NCBI GenBank assembly: GCA_029570835.1
Contig: JAKPTX010000255.1
Coordinates: 1 to 64,000 of the forward strand
Origin: Bacteroidota bacterium
GTDB taxonomy: Bacteria > Bacteroidota > Bacteroidia > Bacteroidales > WCHB1-69
Length of the DNA stretch: 64,000 bases
Direction: 5' to 3'
The translations under genes and the position numbers were made by a program. A model generated the notes under the pieces. The model was not told the DNA's origin and ran no database searches. It saw only the letters and a program-made list of their open reading frames with translations. Shown piece after piece: positions 49,001 through 57,267 of the stretch (position 1 is the stretch's first letter; every line of letters starts with the position of its first letter).

Positions 49001-50306
49001 TGTATCACAAGGTAGTGGAACGACTTTGCCGGGATATATGTATTCGCCTAATTTGTTTGGTGCCAGCTTTGTCAATGGCTCACCCGGAGCGCTCTTTATT
49101 TTAGGTGGACAACCCGATATACAACGTATGGCAGTGGATGGAGATTGGCTCACAAAAGATACGTTGTTGAATACTCCTTTCTTGCAACGTAAAAATCTGA
49201 CCATCAATTTGAGAGCCAATGTAGAACCGTTCAATAATTTTAGAATTGATGTAACGGCCAATAGGGTTTATACTCAATCATTTACTGAATATTTTAGGGC
49301 AGATAGTGAGGGAGTAATGCATCATTATTCGCCGATGACCTCAGGTACATTTAGTATTTCTTCGATAGGATTGGCAACCTTCTTCCGTGATCCGAATGAA
49401 ATATTTGCAGAATTTAGAGATCTGAGAAAGATGATGGCAGAAAGGATCTCTACTCATAATCCAAATTATACCGGAGAGGTTGATCCTATAACCGGATTTC
49501 CGGTTGGATATAGTGGTGTCAATAAAGAGGTGTTGACTGCAGCCTTCTTGGCTACCTATGGCGGACAAAATAGTAAAACATTAGATGTAACCTCACCATT
49601 TCCTAAAATACCGCTTCCCAACTGGAGATTGAACTATAATGGATTGACCAAAAATAAGTTCTTTGCGAAATACTTCCAAAACTTCTCTCTTACTCACTCT
49701 TATACAAATACATATGCTGTGGGTAATTTCTCAACTAATATCAACTATGAAGAGGATGAACAAGGGAATCCGACAGCAATGGACCCACTGGGCAACTTTA
49801 TTGCGAAAAGAGATTTTCAACAGATTTCGATCAATGAGCAGTTTGGACCTTTTATCGGGTTTGACATGACATTGAAAAATAGTATGATGTTGAAAGTAGA
49901 GTATAAAACAGGGCGGAATGTGTCGATGAGCTTCGCCAATAATCAGATTACGGAGATTAATACCAATGAGTTATCGGTCTCTTCTGGATATCGTTTTAAA
50001 GACCTGAAATTAGGATTTGTATTTTCCGGGGAAAGGAGACAAACAGTGAGCGATTTGAATGTTACTCTGGGTTTTTCATTGAGAGATAATGTGACGGTAT
50101 TGAGAAAAATCGAAGAAAATCAAAATCAGGTTTCTGCCGGTATGCTTACAGTTACTATTAATTTTTCTGCAGATTATCAAATTAGTCAGATGATAGGACT
50201 ACGTTATTACTATAACCAAGTTATTAACAGAGCCAAAATATCTATACCCAACGACAACATGAACCTCGAGACAGGAATCAGTGTTCGTTTGCTGTTGGCT
50301 CAATAA
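43080..50306 (+). CDS. sprA: SprA/Sov, T9SS outer-membrane translocon
   Basis: 2408 aa, adjacent to ruvA as is typical in Bacteroidetes; GTYIDDFE and DVSEFIEYDVRNETRNYWRS-type SprA signatures; GTG start. Confidence 0.88.
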   Translation: MAIRKATRRITSIMVIILFLTSLVWALPNYVNVFVQENSSSVQHESEVVETQENLTPPDSGLVSPIPQPINNPLQEGVLFSPFHLKVPPALQTRIYFDTITNQFVFRNMIGEVPYGPAASMDVSEFIEYDVRNETRNYWRSKGVKHSSDPNRRGGDGLIPQLRIGGDIFESIFGSNTIDVRPSGNVELLFGILHNRDKNPNLTARQQKRTEFKFDEKIQANVIAKVGDKISYNLNYNTESNFEFDNQMKLKFEGKEDDIIQLMEFGDVMLPLQSTLITGSQSLFGFKTALKFGKLTVTSVLTENRANTQTITISGGAQMQDFYFRADDYEANKHYFIAQYFRDHYNEYMSTLPLVGSPIVITRIEVWRTNIGAATVENRNIVAFTDLGEADPYFEGFHGSGYVLPSDMSNDLTVTVDTSMIRDISTASNNLRLLGLTAGEDYEKIENARLLSPNEYTFNSKLGFISLNTTLTSDQVLAVAFQYQVIGDNAVYQVGEFSNEVSSPGAIRVKLLKSTSLNTRSPLWKLMMKNVYNLNAYQLSNEKFRLNVLYTGDDEGVANGFFNTGSVKGIPLIRLMGLDRLNQQQDPYPDGVFDFVDGADVSGGTIVSRNGRIFFPTVEPFGKDLRAVIPEPEVADRYAYDSLYTMTKTLAQQYTSKNKFYIEGTYQSSYGSEFQLGAFNLPEGSVKVTAGGIPLVLNQDYTVNYGMGTVTITNEGVLKSGAPITISLENKNMMTERRMLGTNLDYRFNQDLNIGATILNLRERPLTNKVNYGNEPINNMIWGMNVAYKKEIPFITKLVDWLPFYSTTAKSFVQMDAEFAHFVPGHSRAVGKEGTTYIDDFESAKVSVDLGQRQFWVMASTPQGQPHWFREAMPVSSSEPARRQLAYGFNRAKLAWYIIDPLFYANTTATPSNLTKDDQSAPYARAVYEPELFPNREYSSAAQSTYMPVFNLAFYPNERGSYNYDVDGSEGFSSGVEADGSLKDPGSRWGGIMRRFDYTDFESNNYEYIEFWMMDPFIENPNHKGGKLVFNLGDISEDILRDGKKFFENGLPADGSDTDVEYTAWGRVPTIQQIINSFDNDPNARPFQDVGLDGLTDDMEKSHYNETYLELLRNQFGETSMAYLNAIQDPSADNFHYFRGSDYDEQDVKIVERYKYYNNQQGNSPANTQNNESYLAAETTQPDVEDVNNDNTLSEEEKYYQYVIELSPDRMNVGENYINDIYEAIPERLPNGTSPITKWYQFRIPIKNPDQVVGNISGFHSIRFMRVFMREFEEPIICRLATFELVKSNWRTFTHELFEDGEYIPGGDVNTVVNVGTVNFEENANRVPIPYVLPPGIVREQISGIVVYQQNEQSLSIKISELADGDARAIYKNSSFDMRQFKKLEMFIHAEDLYSSGELKQGDITVFIRLGSDFTDNYYEYEIPIEITPWGVGKDTTLIWPEKNRMAIVLDSIVDIKQIRNKAVREGHHLNNATPFVYRLENGNKVTILGMPNLASVNTIMLGVRNPKKRSLNDGDDMLPKSVEIWFNELRLVGFDDRSGVAALGRVRMNLADLGDLTFSSTYSTPGFGSLEQPITERQIATKYSVDVATNLDGGKVLFPQKWNIKIPLHYDFSQVGELPEYNPLNPDVLLAEDLATYDNADERDSIRAMTTVLVQRQNLNITNVRKERDLNKPLKIRPWDIENIDLSYAYSEVAKRDVDVEFDNEIRHEGQIGYTYTSTPKNYRPFSRVKFLKSSWLQIIRDVNINPLPKNITFRTTVTRELNEFKLRPKSKGNIIIDTSIVKNFMWVRDYSVQWDLTQALRLNYKALSTSRIDEPPGLLDTREKKDSVWLSFRNGGRSTQFMQRIDASWQVPLNKIPLFKWINTNVTYNATYNFTASPLSLAHLGNTIDNSNQMQGNVTFNLVTLYDVIPYFKKVNQGTQRRPQPSTGRGGKREDPLENKDQSKDTVKVNVGKLILDHSLRFLMMVRSVSVNVSQGSGTTLPGYMYSPNLFGASFVNGSPGALFILGGQPDIQRMAVDGDWLTKDTLLNTPFLQRKNLTINLRANVEPFNNFRIDVTANRVYTQSFTEYFRADSEGVMHHYSPMTSGTFSISSIGLATFFRDPNEIFAEFRDLRKMMAERISTHNPNYTGEVDPITGFPVGYSGVNKEVLTAAFLATYGGQNSKTLDVTSPFPKIPLPNWRLNYNGLTKNKFFAKYFQNFSLTHSYTNTYAVGNFSTNINYEEDEQGNPTAMDPLGNFIAKRDFQQISINEQFGPFIGFDMTLKNSMMLKVEYKTGRNVSMSFANNQITEINTNELSVSSGYRFKDLKLGFVFSGERRQTVSDLNVTLGFSLRDNVTVLRKIEENQNQVSAGMLTVTINFSADYQISQMIGLRYYYNQVINRAKISIPNDNMNLETGISVRLLLAQ

Positions 50307-50312
50307 TATAGT

Positions 50313-52244
50313 ATGATTACTCTCTCCAATATTTCTATTGGCTTTAATGGTGAAATTCTTTTTAAAGATATCTCCTTTGTAGTGGGTGATAGAGATCGTA
50401 TTGGGTTGGTGGGTAAAAATGGAGCCGGGAAAAGTACATTACTGAAGATTATACATCGTCTTATAGAGCCTGAATCAGGAACAATGATTATCACTTCCGG
50501 ACATCAAACGGGTTATCTTCCTCAGGAGATGGTTGCAAGCTTTGACACTACTGTGTGGGAAGAAGCGATGAATGCTTTTACCGAGCAGATGGGATTGTTG
50601 AAAAAGATCGATAAGATAACTCAAGAGATATCAGAAAGATCCGATTATGAGTCTGAAAGCTACATTAAGTTAACACAACAGCTGGCAGATGCCAATGAAC
50701 GCTTTCACCTGATAGGTGGACATACCATGGAGGCAGAGACGGAAAAAGTTCTGTTGGGATTAGGATTTCCTGCTCAAGATTTTGATAGACCTCTTAAAGA
50801 ATACAGCTCAGGATGGCAAATGAGAGTAGCCTTAGCTAAAATTCTGCTCCAAAAGCCTGAAATTCTACTTCTGGATGAACCTACAAATCACTTAGATATT
50901 GAATCTATCCAATGGTTGGAAGAGTATTTGGCGAACTATGATGGGGCACTGCTACTGGTTTCTCACGATAGAACTTTTTTGGATCGGGTGACAAATAGAA
51001 CAGTTGAGATTACGTTGGGAACGATTCAGGATTATAAATGTAGCTATTCTGACTACGTTCAACAGCGGATGGAACGAATTGAGATTCAATCTGCAGCCTA
51101 TGAAAATCAACAAAGAGAGATTGCACAGATTGAGCGTTTTATTGAACGTTTCAGATATAAAGCCACCAAAGCAAAACAGGCACAGAGTAGAGTGAAAATG
51201 TTGGAAAAGATGGAACTGATAGAGGTGGATGAACTGGATCAATCTTCCATTTCCTTCCAATTTCCTCCGGCACCGCACTCAGGGAAGGTGACCGTTGAAA
51301 CTGAAGATTTGAACCTGGGTTACGGAGATCTTCAAGTACTCAAGCAGGTCAATTTTCACTTGAAAAGGGGAGAAAAGGTCGCTTTTGTTGGAAAGAATGG
51401 AGAAGGTAAATCGACTATGGTGAAAGCGATTGTTGGGGAATTGGAACCACAACAGGGAGAGATTCGTTTGGGACATCAGGTGGTGATTGGATATTATGCA
51501 CAAAATCAGGCACTGCTCTTAGATCCTAAAAAAACGGTGTTTGAAACAATAGACCATGTAGCAGTGGGGGATATCAGAACGAAAATCAGAACTATTTTGG
51601 GGCGTTTTCTCTTTACTCCGGAGGATAGTGAAAAGAGGGTAGGAGTGTTATCAGGCGGAGAAAAGTCGAGACTGGCACTGGCGAAACTGTTGCTTTCACC
51701 TTTTAATCTTTTGATTTTGGACGAACCAACTAACCACCTTGATATGCAGTCGAAAGATGTGCTGAAAAATGCTCTCCTCCAATATGAGGGAAGCATGATT
51801 CTCGTATCTCACGACAGAGACTTTCTGGATGGTTTGATTGATCGCATTGTCGAGTTTAAAAACCATCAAATTCATAACTTTATCGGTGATCTCCATGAGT
51901 TTCTTGAAAAGAAAAAATTGGATAATCTGAAAGAATTGGAGAAAGCTCAAAAAAGTAAAATCAGAGAAGTAAAGACACCCGGATCCAATAAGATAGAGTA
52001 TGAGAAGCGAAAAGAGAGGGAAGCAGCACGAAGAAAAGTACAAAATAGACTTAATAGATTGGAAAAAGAGATCGATGAGCTCCATGCTAAGTTAACTGAA
52101 ATAGAAGCTCATCTGGAAGATCCTACAACCTATGCACAGCAGATAGCTGATGGGTCCCTGTATAAACAATATGAGGAGATCAAAACTTTAGTCGAGGAAA
52201 AAGAGTTTGAGTGGTTGGAACTTCACGATGAGGAAGTAGATTAA
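50313..52244 (+). CDS. ABC-F family ATPase
   Basis: Two ATPase domains (GKNGAGKSTLL, GKNGEGKSTMV), LLLDEPTNHLDIES and C-terminal coiled coil. Confidence 0.92.
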   Translation: MITLSNISIGFNGEILFKDISFVVGDRDRIGLVGKNGAGKSTLLKIIHRLIEPESGTMIITSGHQTGYLPQEMVASFDTTVWEEAMNAFTEQMGLLKKIDKITQEISERSDYESESYIKLTQQLADANERFHLIGGHTMEAETEKVLLGLGFPAQDFDRPLKEYSSGWQMRVALAKILLQKPEILLLDEPTNHLDIESIQWLEEYLANYDGALLLVSHDRTFLDRVTNRTVEITLGTIQDYKCSYSDYVQQRMERIEIQSAAYENQQREIAQIERFIERFRYKATKAKQAQSRVKMLEKMELIEVDELDQSSISFQFPPAPHSGKVTVETEDLNLGYGDLQVLKQVNFHLKRGEKVAFVGKNGEGKSTMVKAIVGELEPQQGEIRLGHQVVIGYYAQNQALLLDPKKTVFETIDHVAVGDIRTKIRTILGRFLFTPEDSEKRVGVLSGGEKSRLALAKLLLSPFNLLILDEPTNHLDMQSKDVLKNALLQYEGSMILVSHDRDFLDGLIDRIVEFKNHQIHNFIGDLHEFLEKKKLDNLKELEKAQKSKIREVKTPGSNKIEYEKRKEREAARRKVQNRLNRLEKEIDELHAKLTEIEAHLEDPTTYAQQIADGSLYKQYEEIKTLVEEKEFEWLELHDEEVD

Positions 52245-52331
52245 CACTAATCATATTTTCATCATATATTTCGTAATAAAGTGCTGAGATTTTATGATTT
52301 ATATTATCTTTGCATGATGTTTCGTATCATT

Positions 52332-53222
52332 ATGCATAGATTGTTTTATTTCTCGTTACTACTCTCTCTATTTTTCTTGTCGGGATGCCGTGAGGAAGAG
52401 GAGGATGTTTATAATCCAAAATCCCGATTGAGCGCTATCTTTGATTATCAAAAGTCAGCCACTGCTCCCTTTGTGAAGTTTAGATACAATCAAAATAATC
52501 AGATTGAAAGGGTGGTTTTTGACCAGTATACTTACTTTGAGATGGAATATAATCCCGATAATCAAGTTTCAAAAATCGTAGGATACTTTAACTCAGATTC
52601 TTACGGCTATGTTTTGATCGATTATATTGACAAGAAAATGTCTAAAATCTCTTATTATAACTATCCAGGTACTCTCTTTCAGGTGGATACTTTTTATCGT
52701 TACCGCGGTACACTGTACGCATACCAATCCTTCATTGTGCCCGCTAATCTCCCTGCGAAGCGCCTCTTGGAACATGCTGATGCACTCTATTCTCATGTCA
52801 TGCACCGCCATTCAATTTCTCAAATAGAGAGCTTATCTCCCTATAAATCAGGGGAATTGCAATTGATTTCGCAGACTAATCTGAAGGTGAAACAAAAAAA
52901 CATTGAGGAGATGGAGACTGTTTACGCTAACGGCTATACCATATTGGCTCAGTTTGAGTACGACGACAATCCTAATCCGCTATACGGGCTTCCTTTCGTT
53001 CTCATTAACTATTTTCCTTTCCCTTCAAGTCCGCTCACTGCCTATTCTGTAAATAATTTTGTTACCTCCACTTTTGAAGAGCATTACGGCACTCCTACAG
53101 GCGGTGAGAAAACTTGTTATACACTTGATTATCAGAAAAATAAATACCCAACCCATATTTACGTTCAACAAGATAATTCAAAAATATTGCGTTGGCGTTA
53201 TCAATATGTGGACTCAAAATAA
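52332..53222 (+). CDS. Lipoprotein, remote paralog of the 13-copy array
   Basis: Lipobox FLSGC|REEEEDVYNPK; FEYDDNPNPLYGLPFVLINYFPF...VNN matches array YSDYDTHSNIWYNFFPFS...SKNN; start set from -7 box TATCTTTG at 52305-52312. Confidence 0.7.
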   Translation: MHRLFYFSLLLSLFFLSGCREEEEDVYNPKSRLSAIFDYQKSATAPFVKFRYNQNNQIERVVFDQYTYFEMEYNPDNQVSKIVGYFNSDSYGYVLIDYIDKKMSKISYYNYPGTLFQVDTFYRYRGTLYAYQSFIVPANLPAKRLLEHADALYSHVMHRHSISQIESLSPYKSGELQLISQTNLKVKQKNIEEMETVYANGYTILAQFEYDDNPNPLYGLPFVLINYFPFPSSPLTAYSVNNFVTSTFEEHYGTPTGGEKTCYTLDYQKNKYPTHIYVQQDNSKILRWRYQYVDSK

Positions 53223-53230
53223 AAATTATC

Positions 53231-53851
53231 ATGAAAAGATCTTTTTTGTCTTTTTTTTCTTTTTTATTAATAAAATTAGGGGGGAGCATATTCATCGTTC
53301 TTCTCTTATGGGGTTGCAGACCAGATCCTGATCCCCTCCCTCGCGAAGGTGTGGTAGTGGATCCTCAACCTAAAACATTGGCGCAAACTGTCGGCTATAC
53401 AGTCAATAATAAGGCGATCTGTCAAGCTTCGATGAAAATGGGACATGAGGAGTCGGAATGTACCGGCTGTGTCATGATCAATGGTGTTTTAACCCATGTG
53501 CCTTGTCGTGGCCCCGGGAACGCCTGTACCGTTAATAGCGCTTTTTTAATCGAAGTGGGTGAAAGTCACCCTTCACTTATTCCGGGAGATCCCTACTCTT
53601 ACTATGTTGTTACTTCGCTCCCTCCTTCATTACTCGATTCTCTCAATATAATAGATGATTTTGCCGACAATGATTTTATGCTGTTTCCCGGAAGATCTTT
53701 CTGGGTTACAGGTAGCTGGGTAAACTGGCGTTATCGTTGGATGAATATTCCGGAGCAATATATAAAAAGAGATACCGAAGATAGCATGTTCTATTATGAA
53801 CGTGTTTCCTTTACAGCCACCCCATTATTTGATAACGAAGAGGAAGAGTAA
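53231..53851 (+). CDS. Small lipoprotein with Cys-rich motif
   Basis: Signal ending LLLWGC|RPDPDP; CTGCVMINGVLTHVPCRGPGNAC; stop overlaps HK start (TAATG). Confidence 0.7.
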   Translation: MKRSFLSFFSFLLIKLGGSIFIVLLLWGCRPDPDPLPREGVVVDPQPKTLAQTVGYTVNNKAICQASMKMGHEESECTGCVMINGVLTHVPCRGPGNACTVNSAFLIEVGESHPSLIPGDPYSYYVVTSLPPSLLDSLNIIDDFADNDFMLFPGRSFWVTGSWVNWRYRWMNIPEQYIKRDTEDSMFYYERVSFTATPLFDNEEEE

Positions 53852-54855
53852 TGAAAAGATTTACCGAAATAGCAGTACATGTTCTCTTTTGGGTATTGAC
53901 GGGATGGTTTTTCGTCAAATACTCCTTCATTCGTCCTACAATTGGAGTTCAAAGGGAACTGCTTTCTGTTTTGATGATCATGGGTATAATCTATCTCAAC
54001 TACTTTTTACTTTTCCCACAACTTTACAAAAAGGGACGTCAAGCACTCTATTGGATCGCTTCGCTTGCTCTTGTCCTTTTAATTACCATTATAGAGGTGC
54101 GCATCGCGGACCCGCTTGTCCGGAAACAGCTTTTTATAGAAGAAGCATTGCTCAATCAATATATCAATTCTCTCTACTTTTTTATTGGTCTGCGTCAATT
54201 GGGGTTTTTGCTATTTTTCCTACTGTTACTTTTCTATCGGGAAGCAAAAAAGGTACAACGACTTGAAAAAGAGAAGTTTATGGTGGAATCGAACTATTTG
54301 AAGTCCAGGATTACTCCTCACTTCCTCTATAATGTACTCAATTCAATCTATGCAGATGCGATTGTACAAGATAAAAAACTACCCGACTATATTTTACAGC
54401 TCTCTAAACTATTGCACTATTATGTGGATGAATCGCATCAGGAACGGGTAACCGTTCGAGAAGAGATCGCTTTCTATCAGCAATATACGGAGATGGAGAA
54501 TAAACGGTTTGACAACAAAGTGAAGCTTTCGTTTTACGCTGATACGTTCTCAGAGCGATTACTAATCCCCCCCCTTATTTTTGAACCCCTAATAGGAAAT
54601 GCATTTAAATATGTTCCTAAGCAAGGAGATGGCTTTGTGGAGATTCATATTGAGAACAGGGATAATCAGGAACTCTTTTTCAGTTGTGTAAATAATAAAT
54701 GGACACGACTGCCTGCACAAGAAAAAGCGACAGGGATCGGGTTGAAAAACTTAAAAACTCGTTTGGATTTGCTCTATCCGAATCAATATCAACTGCAAAT
54801 TGATGACAGGGAGTCGCAATATTGTGTTACGCTTGTAATTCCCTTCTTAGGATAA
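53851..54855 (+). CDS. LytS/His_kinase-family sensor histidine kinase
   Basis: Four or more TM helices; ITPHFLYNVLNSIYA; GIGLKNLKTRLDLLYP. Confidence 0.88.
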   Translation: MKRFTEIAVHVLFWVLTGWFFVKYSFIRPTIGVQRELLSVLMIMGIIYLNYFLLFPQLYKKGRQALYWIASLALVLLITIIEVRIADPLVRKQLFIEEALLNQYINSLYFFIGLRQLGFLLFFLLLLFYREAKKVQRLEKEKFMVESNYLKSRITPHFLYNVLNSIYADAIVQDKKLPDYILQLSKLLHYYVDESHQERVTVREEIAFYQQYTEMENKRFDNKVKLSFYADTFSERLLIPPLIFEPLIGNAFKYVPKQGDGFVEIHIENRDNQELFFSCVNNKWTRLPAQEKATGIGLKNLKTRLDLLYPNQYQLQIDDRESQYCVTLVIPFLG

Positions 54856-55617
54856 TTGTTCCTTATATTTTGTAATTTGTTCATAAACCTCTTTCCTGCG
54901 ACGGTGGGAGATAGGAATCAATAAAGGTGTCTCATTTGTTGAATCACGAAGTTGGATCTGATTCTGAGTGTAGCTTTCTACGTGCATCAAATTGACTACG
55001 GTCTGACGATTTACCTGAATAAAAAGTGCCTGAGGTAGTTGTTTAAGGATTTCGTCCAGACTACAATATTTGGTGTAGTTATTTTGGTCTGTAGTGTAAA
55101 AATAAACATAGTTTCCGTCAACAACAAGATGGGTGATATCGGCAACTGCAATAGTGTGCCATTCGTTTTTCTTTTGGACAATCAACTGTTTCAATGTTCC
55201 GCTTTCAATTTCAACAGGAATTGGAGTTCTGCTTTCTGCTGATTTCAACTCTTTAAAGTAATTCAATGCATCTTTCAAACGTGCCTGATCAATTGGCTTT
55301 TCGAGCAAGTGGATCACTCCTTTGGAGATGAACTGATATCCTTCCACTGCATAACGCTGCGCGTGAGCCGTGATGATCACCACCAACGGTTGATGTTCGA
55401 TCTGCTGCAATAACTCAAATCCACTGAGGTAAGGCATGTCAATATCCAGAAAAATGAGATCGATTTCAGGATGTGCGTTGATGTAGTGCAAAGCAGCAAT
55501 GGGATCTTGAAACTCTTCCAATGATACCCACTCTTCCTCCTCCTTCATTAGGTGCTGAATGATCAGGTGAGTGGCACGCTCATCATCAATAGTGATATAT
55601 TTAAATCTCTCATTCAT
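54847..55617 (-). CDS. LytTR-family response regulator
   Basis: Receiver DLIFLDIDMPYLSGFELL; C-terminal LytTR domain. Confidence 0.88.
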   Translation of the reverse strand: MNERFKYITIDDERATHLIIQHLMKEEEEWVSLEEFQDPIAALHYINAHPEIDLIFLDIDMPYLSGFELLQQIEHQPLVVIITAHAQRYAVEGYQFISKGVIHLLEKPIDQARLKDALNYFKELKSAESRTPIPVEIESGTLKQLIVQKKNEWHTIAVADITHLVVDGNYVYFYTTDQNNYTKYCSLDEILKQLPQALFIQVNRQTVVNLMHVESYTQNQIQLRDSTNETPLLIPISHRRRKEVYEQITKYKEQLS

Positions 55618-55620
55618 AGC

Positions 55621-56181
55621 TTATTGTGCAAATGGGAAAGTGGCTAATTCCCGGTAAATAGGTCCATCCGAATGCAATTTACTTTGATACAAAATCAATT
55701 GATCTACATGAATTGTTTGTGTTTCTTTGGGTTGCAGTTTTGTAATCGCTTCGGAGAATTTTTTTTTGTTCTCTACCTTTCTGATTCGTCCAACGCTAAT
55801 ATGGGGAACAAAATTGCCATAATTGGGTTCAAATCCGATTTTGATTAGCTGGGGTTCAAGTATTTCAAAAAGATTTTTAAACAGTGTAAACTCTTCAAAG
55901 CCATACCAGATCACTTTGGGTGCGTAGCAACTGCCAAATAAGCCCAAACGATTGAGTTCCAGTGTAAAAGGAGTTGCCTGTTGAGCGCAATTCTGAATTG
56001 CTTCTTGCAATGGATCAATCCATTGGGGAGGGGTTTTACCCAAAAACCGCAGTGTCAAGTGTTGCAGGTGTGGTGCCACCCAGGTAATTTGATCTCTTTG
56101 TAAATGTTCTCGTAAAAGGTTACTATTCTCCTGTAAAGAGGGAGAAAGTGTGACCGGTACAGCTATAAAAAGCCTTTTCAT
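55621..56181 (-). CDS. thpR: RNA 2',3'-cyclic phosphodiesterase / 2'-5' RNA ligase family
   Basis: HLTLRFLGKT and HISVGRIR motifs. Confidence 0.85.
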   Translation of the reverse strand: MKRLFIAVPVTLSPSLQENSNLLREHLQRDQITWVAPHLQHLTLRFLGKTPPQWIDPLQEAIQNCAQQATPFTLELNRLGLFGSCYAPKVIWYGFEEFTLFKNLFEILEPQLIKIGFEPNYGNFVPHISVGRIRKVENKKKFSEAITKLQPKETQTIHVDQLILYQSKLHSDGPIYRELATFPFAQ

Positions 56182-57080
56182 TATTCAGCTACTCTTTCAT
56201 GCGTAGTAATTTCGGCAAGGTAAAGTGCATGAATATGGAAAGGATCCCAACGGTAAACATGAGTTTCTGTAATTTGTCCCTCATCATTATAGAAATACTC
56301 ATACACCGTTTCAGGTTGATCCTCTGCATTGAAAAGTTGAATTTTCTTGATCAATTTGCCTTGATATTCCTTCACTATTTTACCTTTTTTGTCCAGATCT
56401 TCCCACTCTGTAACCAGATCCCGGTTCAATTCGTCGTAAGTGAGATATTGCGCATGAATTAGTGTGTTTTTATAGTTATAGGTCAAGATTTTGATTGGAT
56501 TGCCATTTTCATCGTAGGAATAATCCACAGTACGGCGATCTTTATCCCGAATTTCGTTTTTTACCCATTGATTAACCCATCCATTTTCATCCCGATGGTA
56601 GATAACGGTACTCACAAGCTCCTCATATTCATCATAATGGGTCTCTTTAACCAATCTGTTATTCTGATATTCAAATTCAGTTTCAGTATAGTCAAAGCTT
56701 TCGTTTATGTAGTGATCTACTTGCATTAGAAGATCACCTTCGTAGATGTATTGGGTAGTGTAGACCGTATCATCTCCATAAAACTGTTCCATTTTCACAG
56801 TCATCCGTCCCGTTTCATCATATTGATAGGCGTTAAAATCTTCATATTCAATATCATCTTGCATATAGCGATGTTCTTCCCGTACCAATTCTCCTTTTTC
56901 ATTGTATTTGTTTCGGATTTCCCGCACCAATTCACCATTTAGCTCATCATAGTTCAACACTTGAACAACCTGTCCCATCTCATCTTCAACCTGAACAGTT
57001 TGCAATGTTTTTTCCTGACTAATTACTTCTTCTCCTTCCGGAGTAACTTCAAATCTTGTAACGTAGATATTATGTACCAT
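56181..57080 (-). CDS. YD/RHS-repeat-like protein, predicted without signal peptide
   Basis: Repeated YDExGRMTxK / YxENGNPIKIL / YNDEGQITE motifs; start placed at MVHNIYVTRFEV. Confidence 0.65.
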   Translation of the reverse strand: MVHNIYVTRFEVTPEGEEVISQEKTLQTVQVEDEMGQVVQVLNYDELNGELVREIRNKYNEKGELVREEHRYMQDDIEYEDFNAYQYDETGRMTVKMEQFYGDDTVYTTQYIYEGDLLMQVDHYINESFDYTETEFEYQNNRLVKETHYDEYEELVSTVIYHRDENGWVNQWVKNEIRDKDRRTVDYSYDENGNPIKILTYNYKNTLIHAQYLTYDELNRDLVTEWEDLDKKGKIVKEYQGKLIKKIQLFNAEDQPETVYEYFYNDEGQITETHVYRWDPFHIHALYLAEITTHERVAE

Positions 57081-57156
57081 GCTCTTAAGTAAAATAAACC
57101 ACAAAAGTATAAAAAAATATTGAGAAACCGTCATTGAGATTGGACTTGAAATTGCA

Positions 57157-57189
57157 ATTCGGGGCGCGACTTGAAGTCGCACCCCGAAT
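57157..57189. repeat. Near-perfect palindrome ATTCGGGGCGCGACTT-G-AAGTCGCACCCCGAAT
   Basis: 16-bp arms with one mismatch. Confidence 0.8.
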
Positions 57190-57194
57190 GCACG

Positions 57195-57233
57195 ACAAAA
57201 AAACCAGCCGCAAGATCACTCTTACGGCTGGTT
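57195..57233 (-). terminator. dnaK terminator
   Basis: Perfect 9-bp stem AACCAGCCG..CGGCTGGTT followed by T-tract on minus strand. Confidence 0.85.
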
Positions 57234-57267
57234 CGCGTTATTGTTATTGTTATTGTATAATGGTGAA

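Noticed and set aside
53796-54266. 156-aa ORF overlapping the LytS kinase
   Set aside because: Alternate frame of a clear kinase gene; no recognisable domain
57240-57260. TTATTG microsatellite before the dnaK terminator
   Set aside because: Only about three units; too short to interpret
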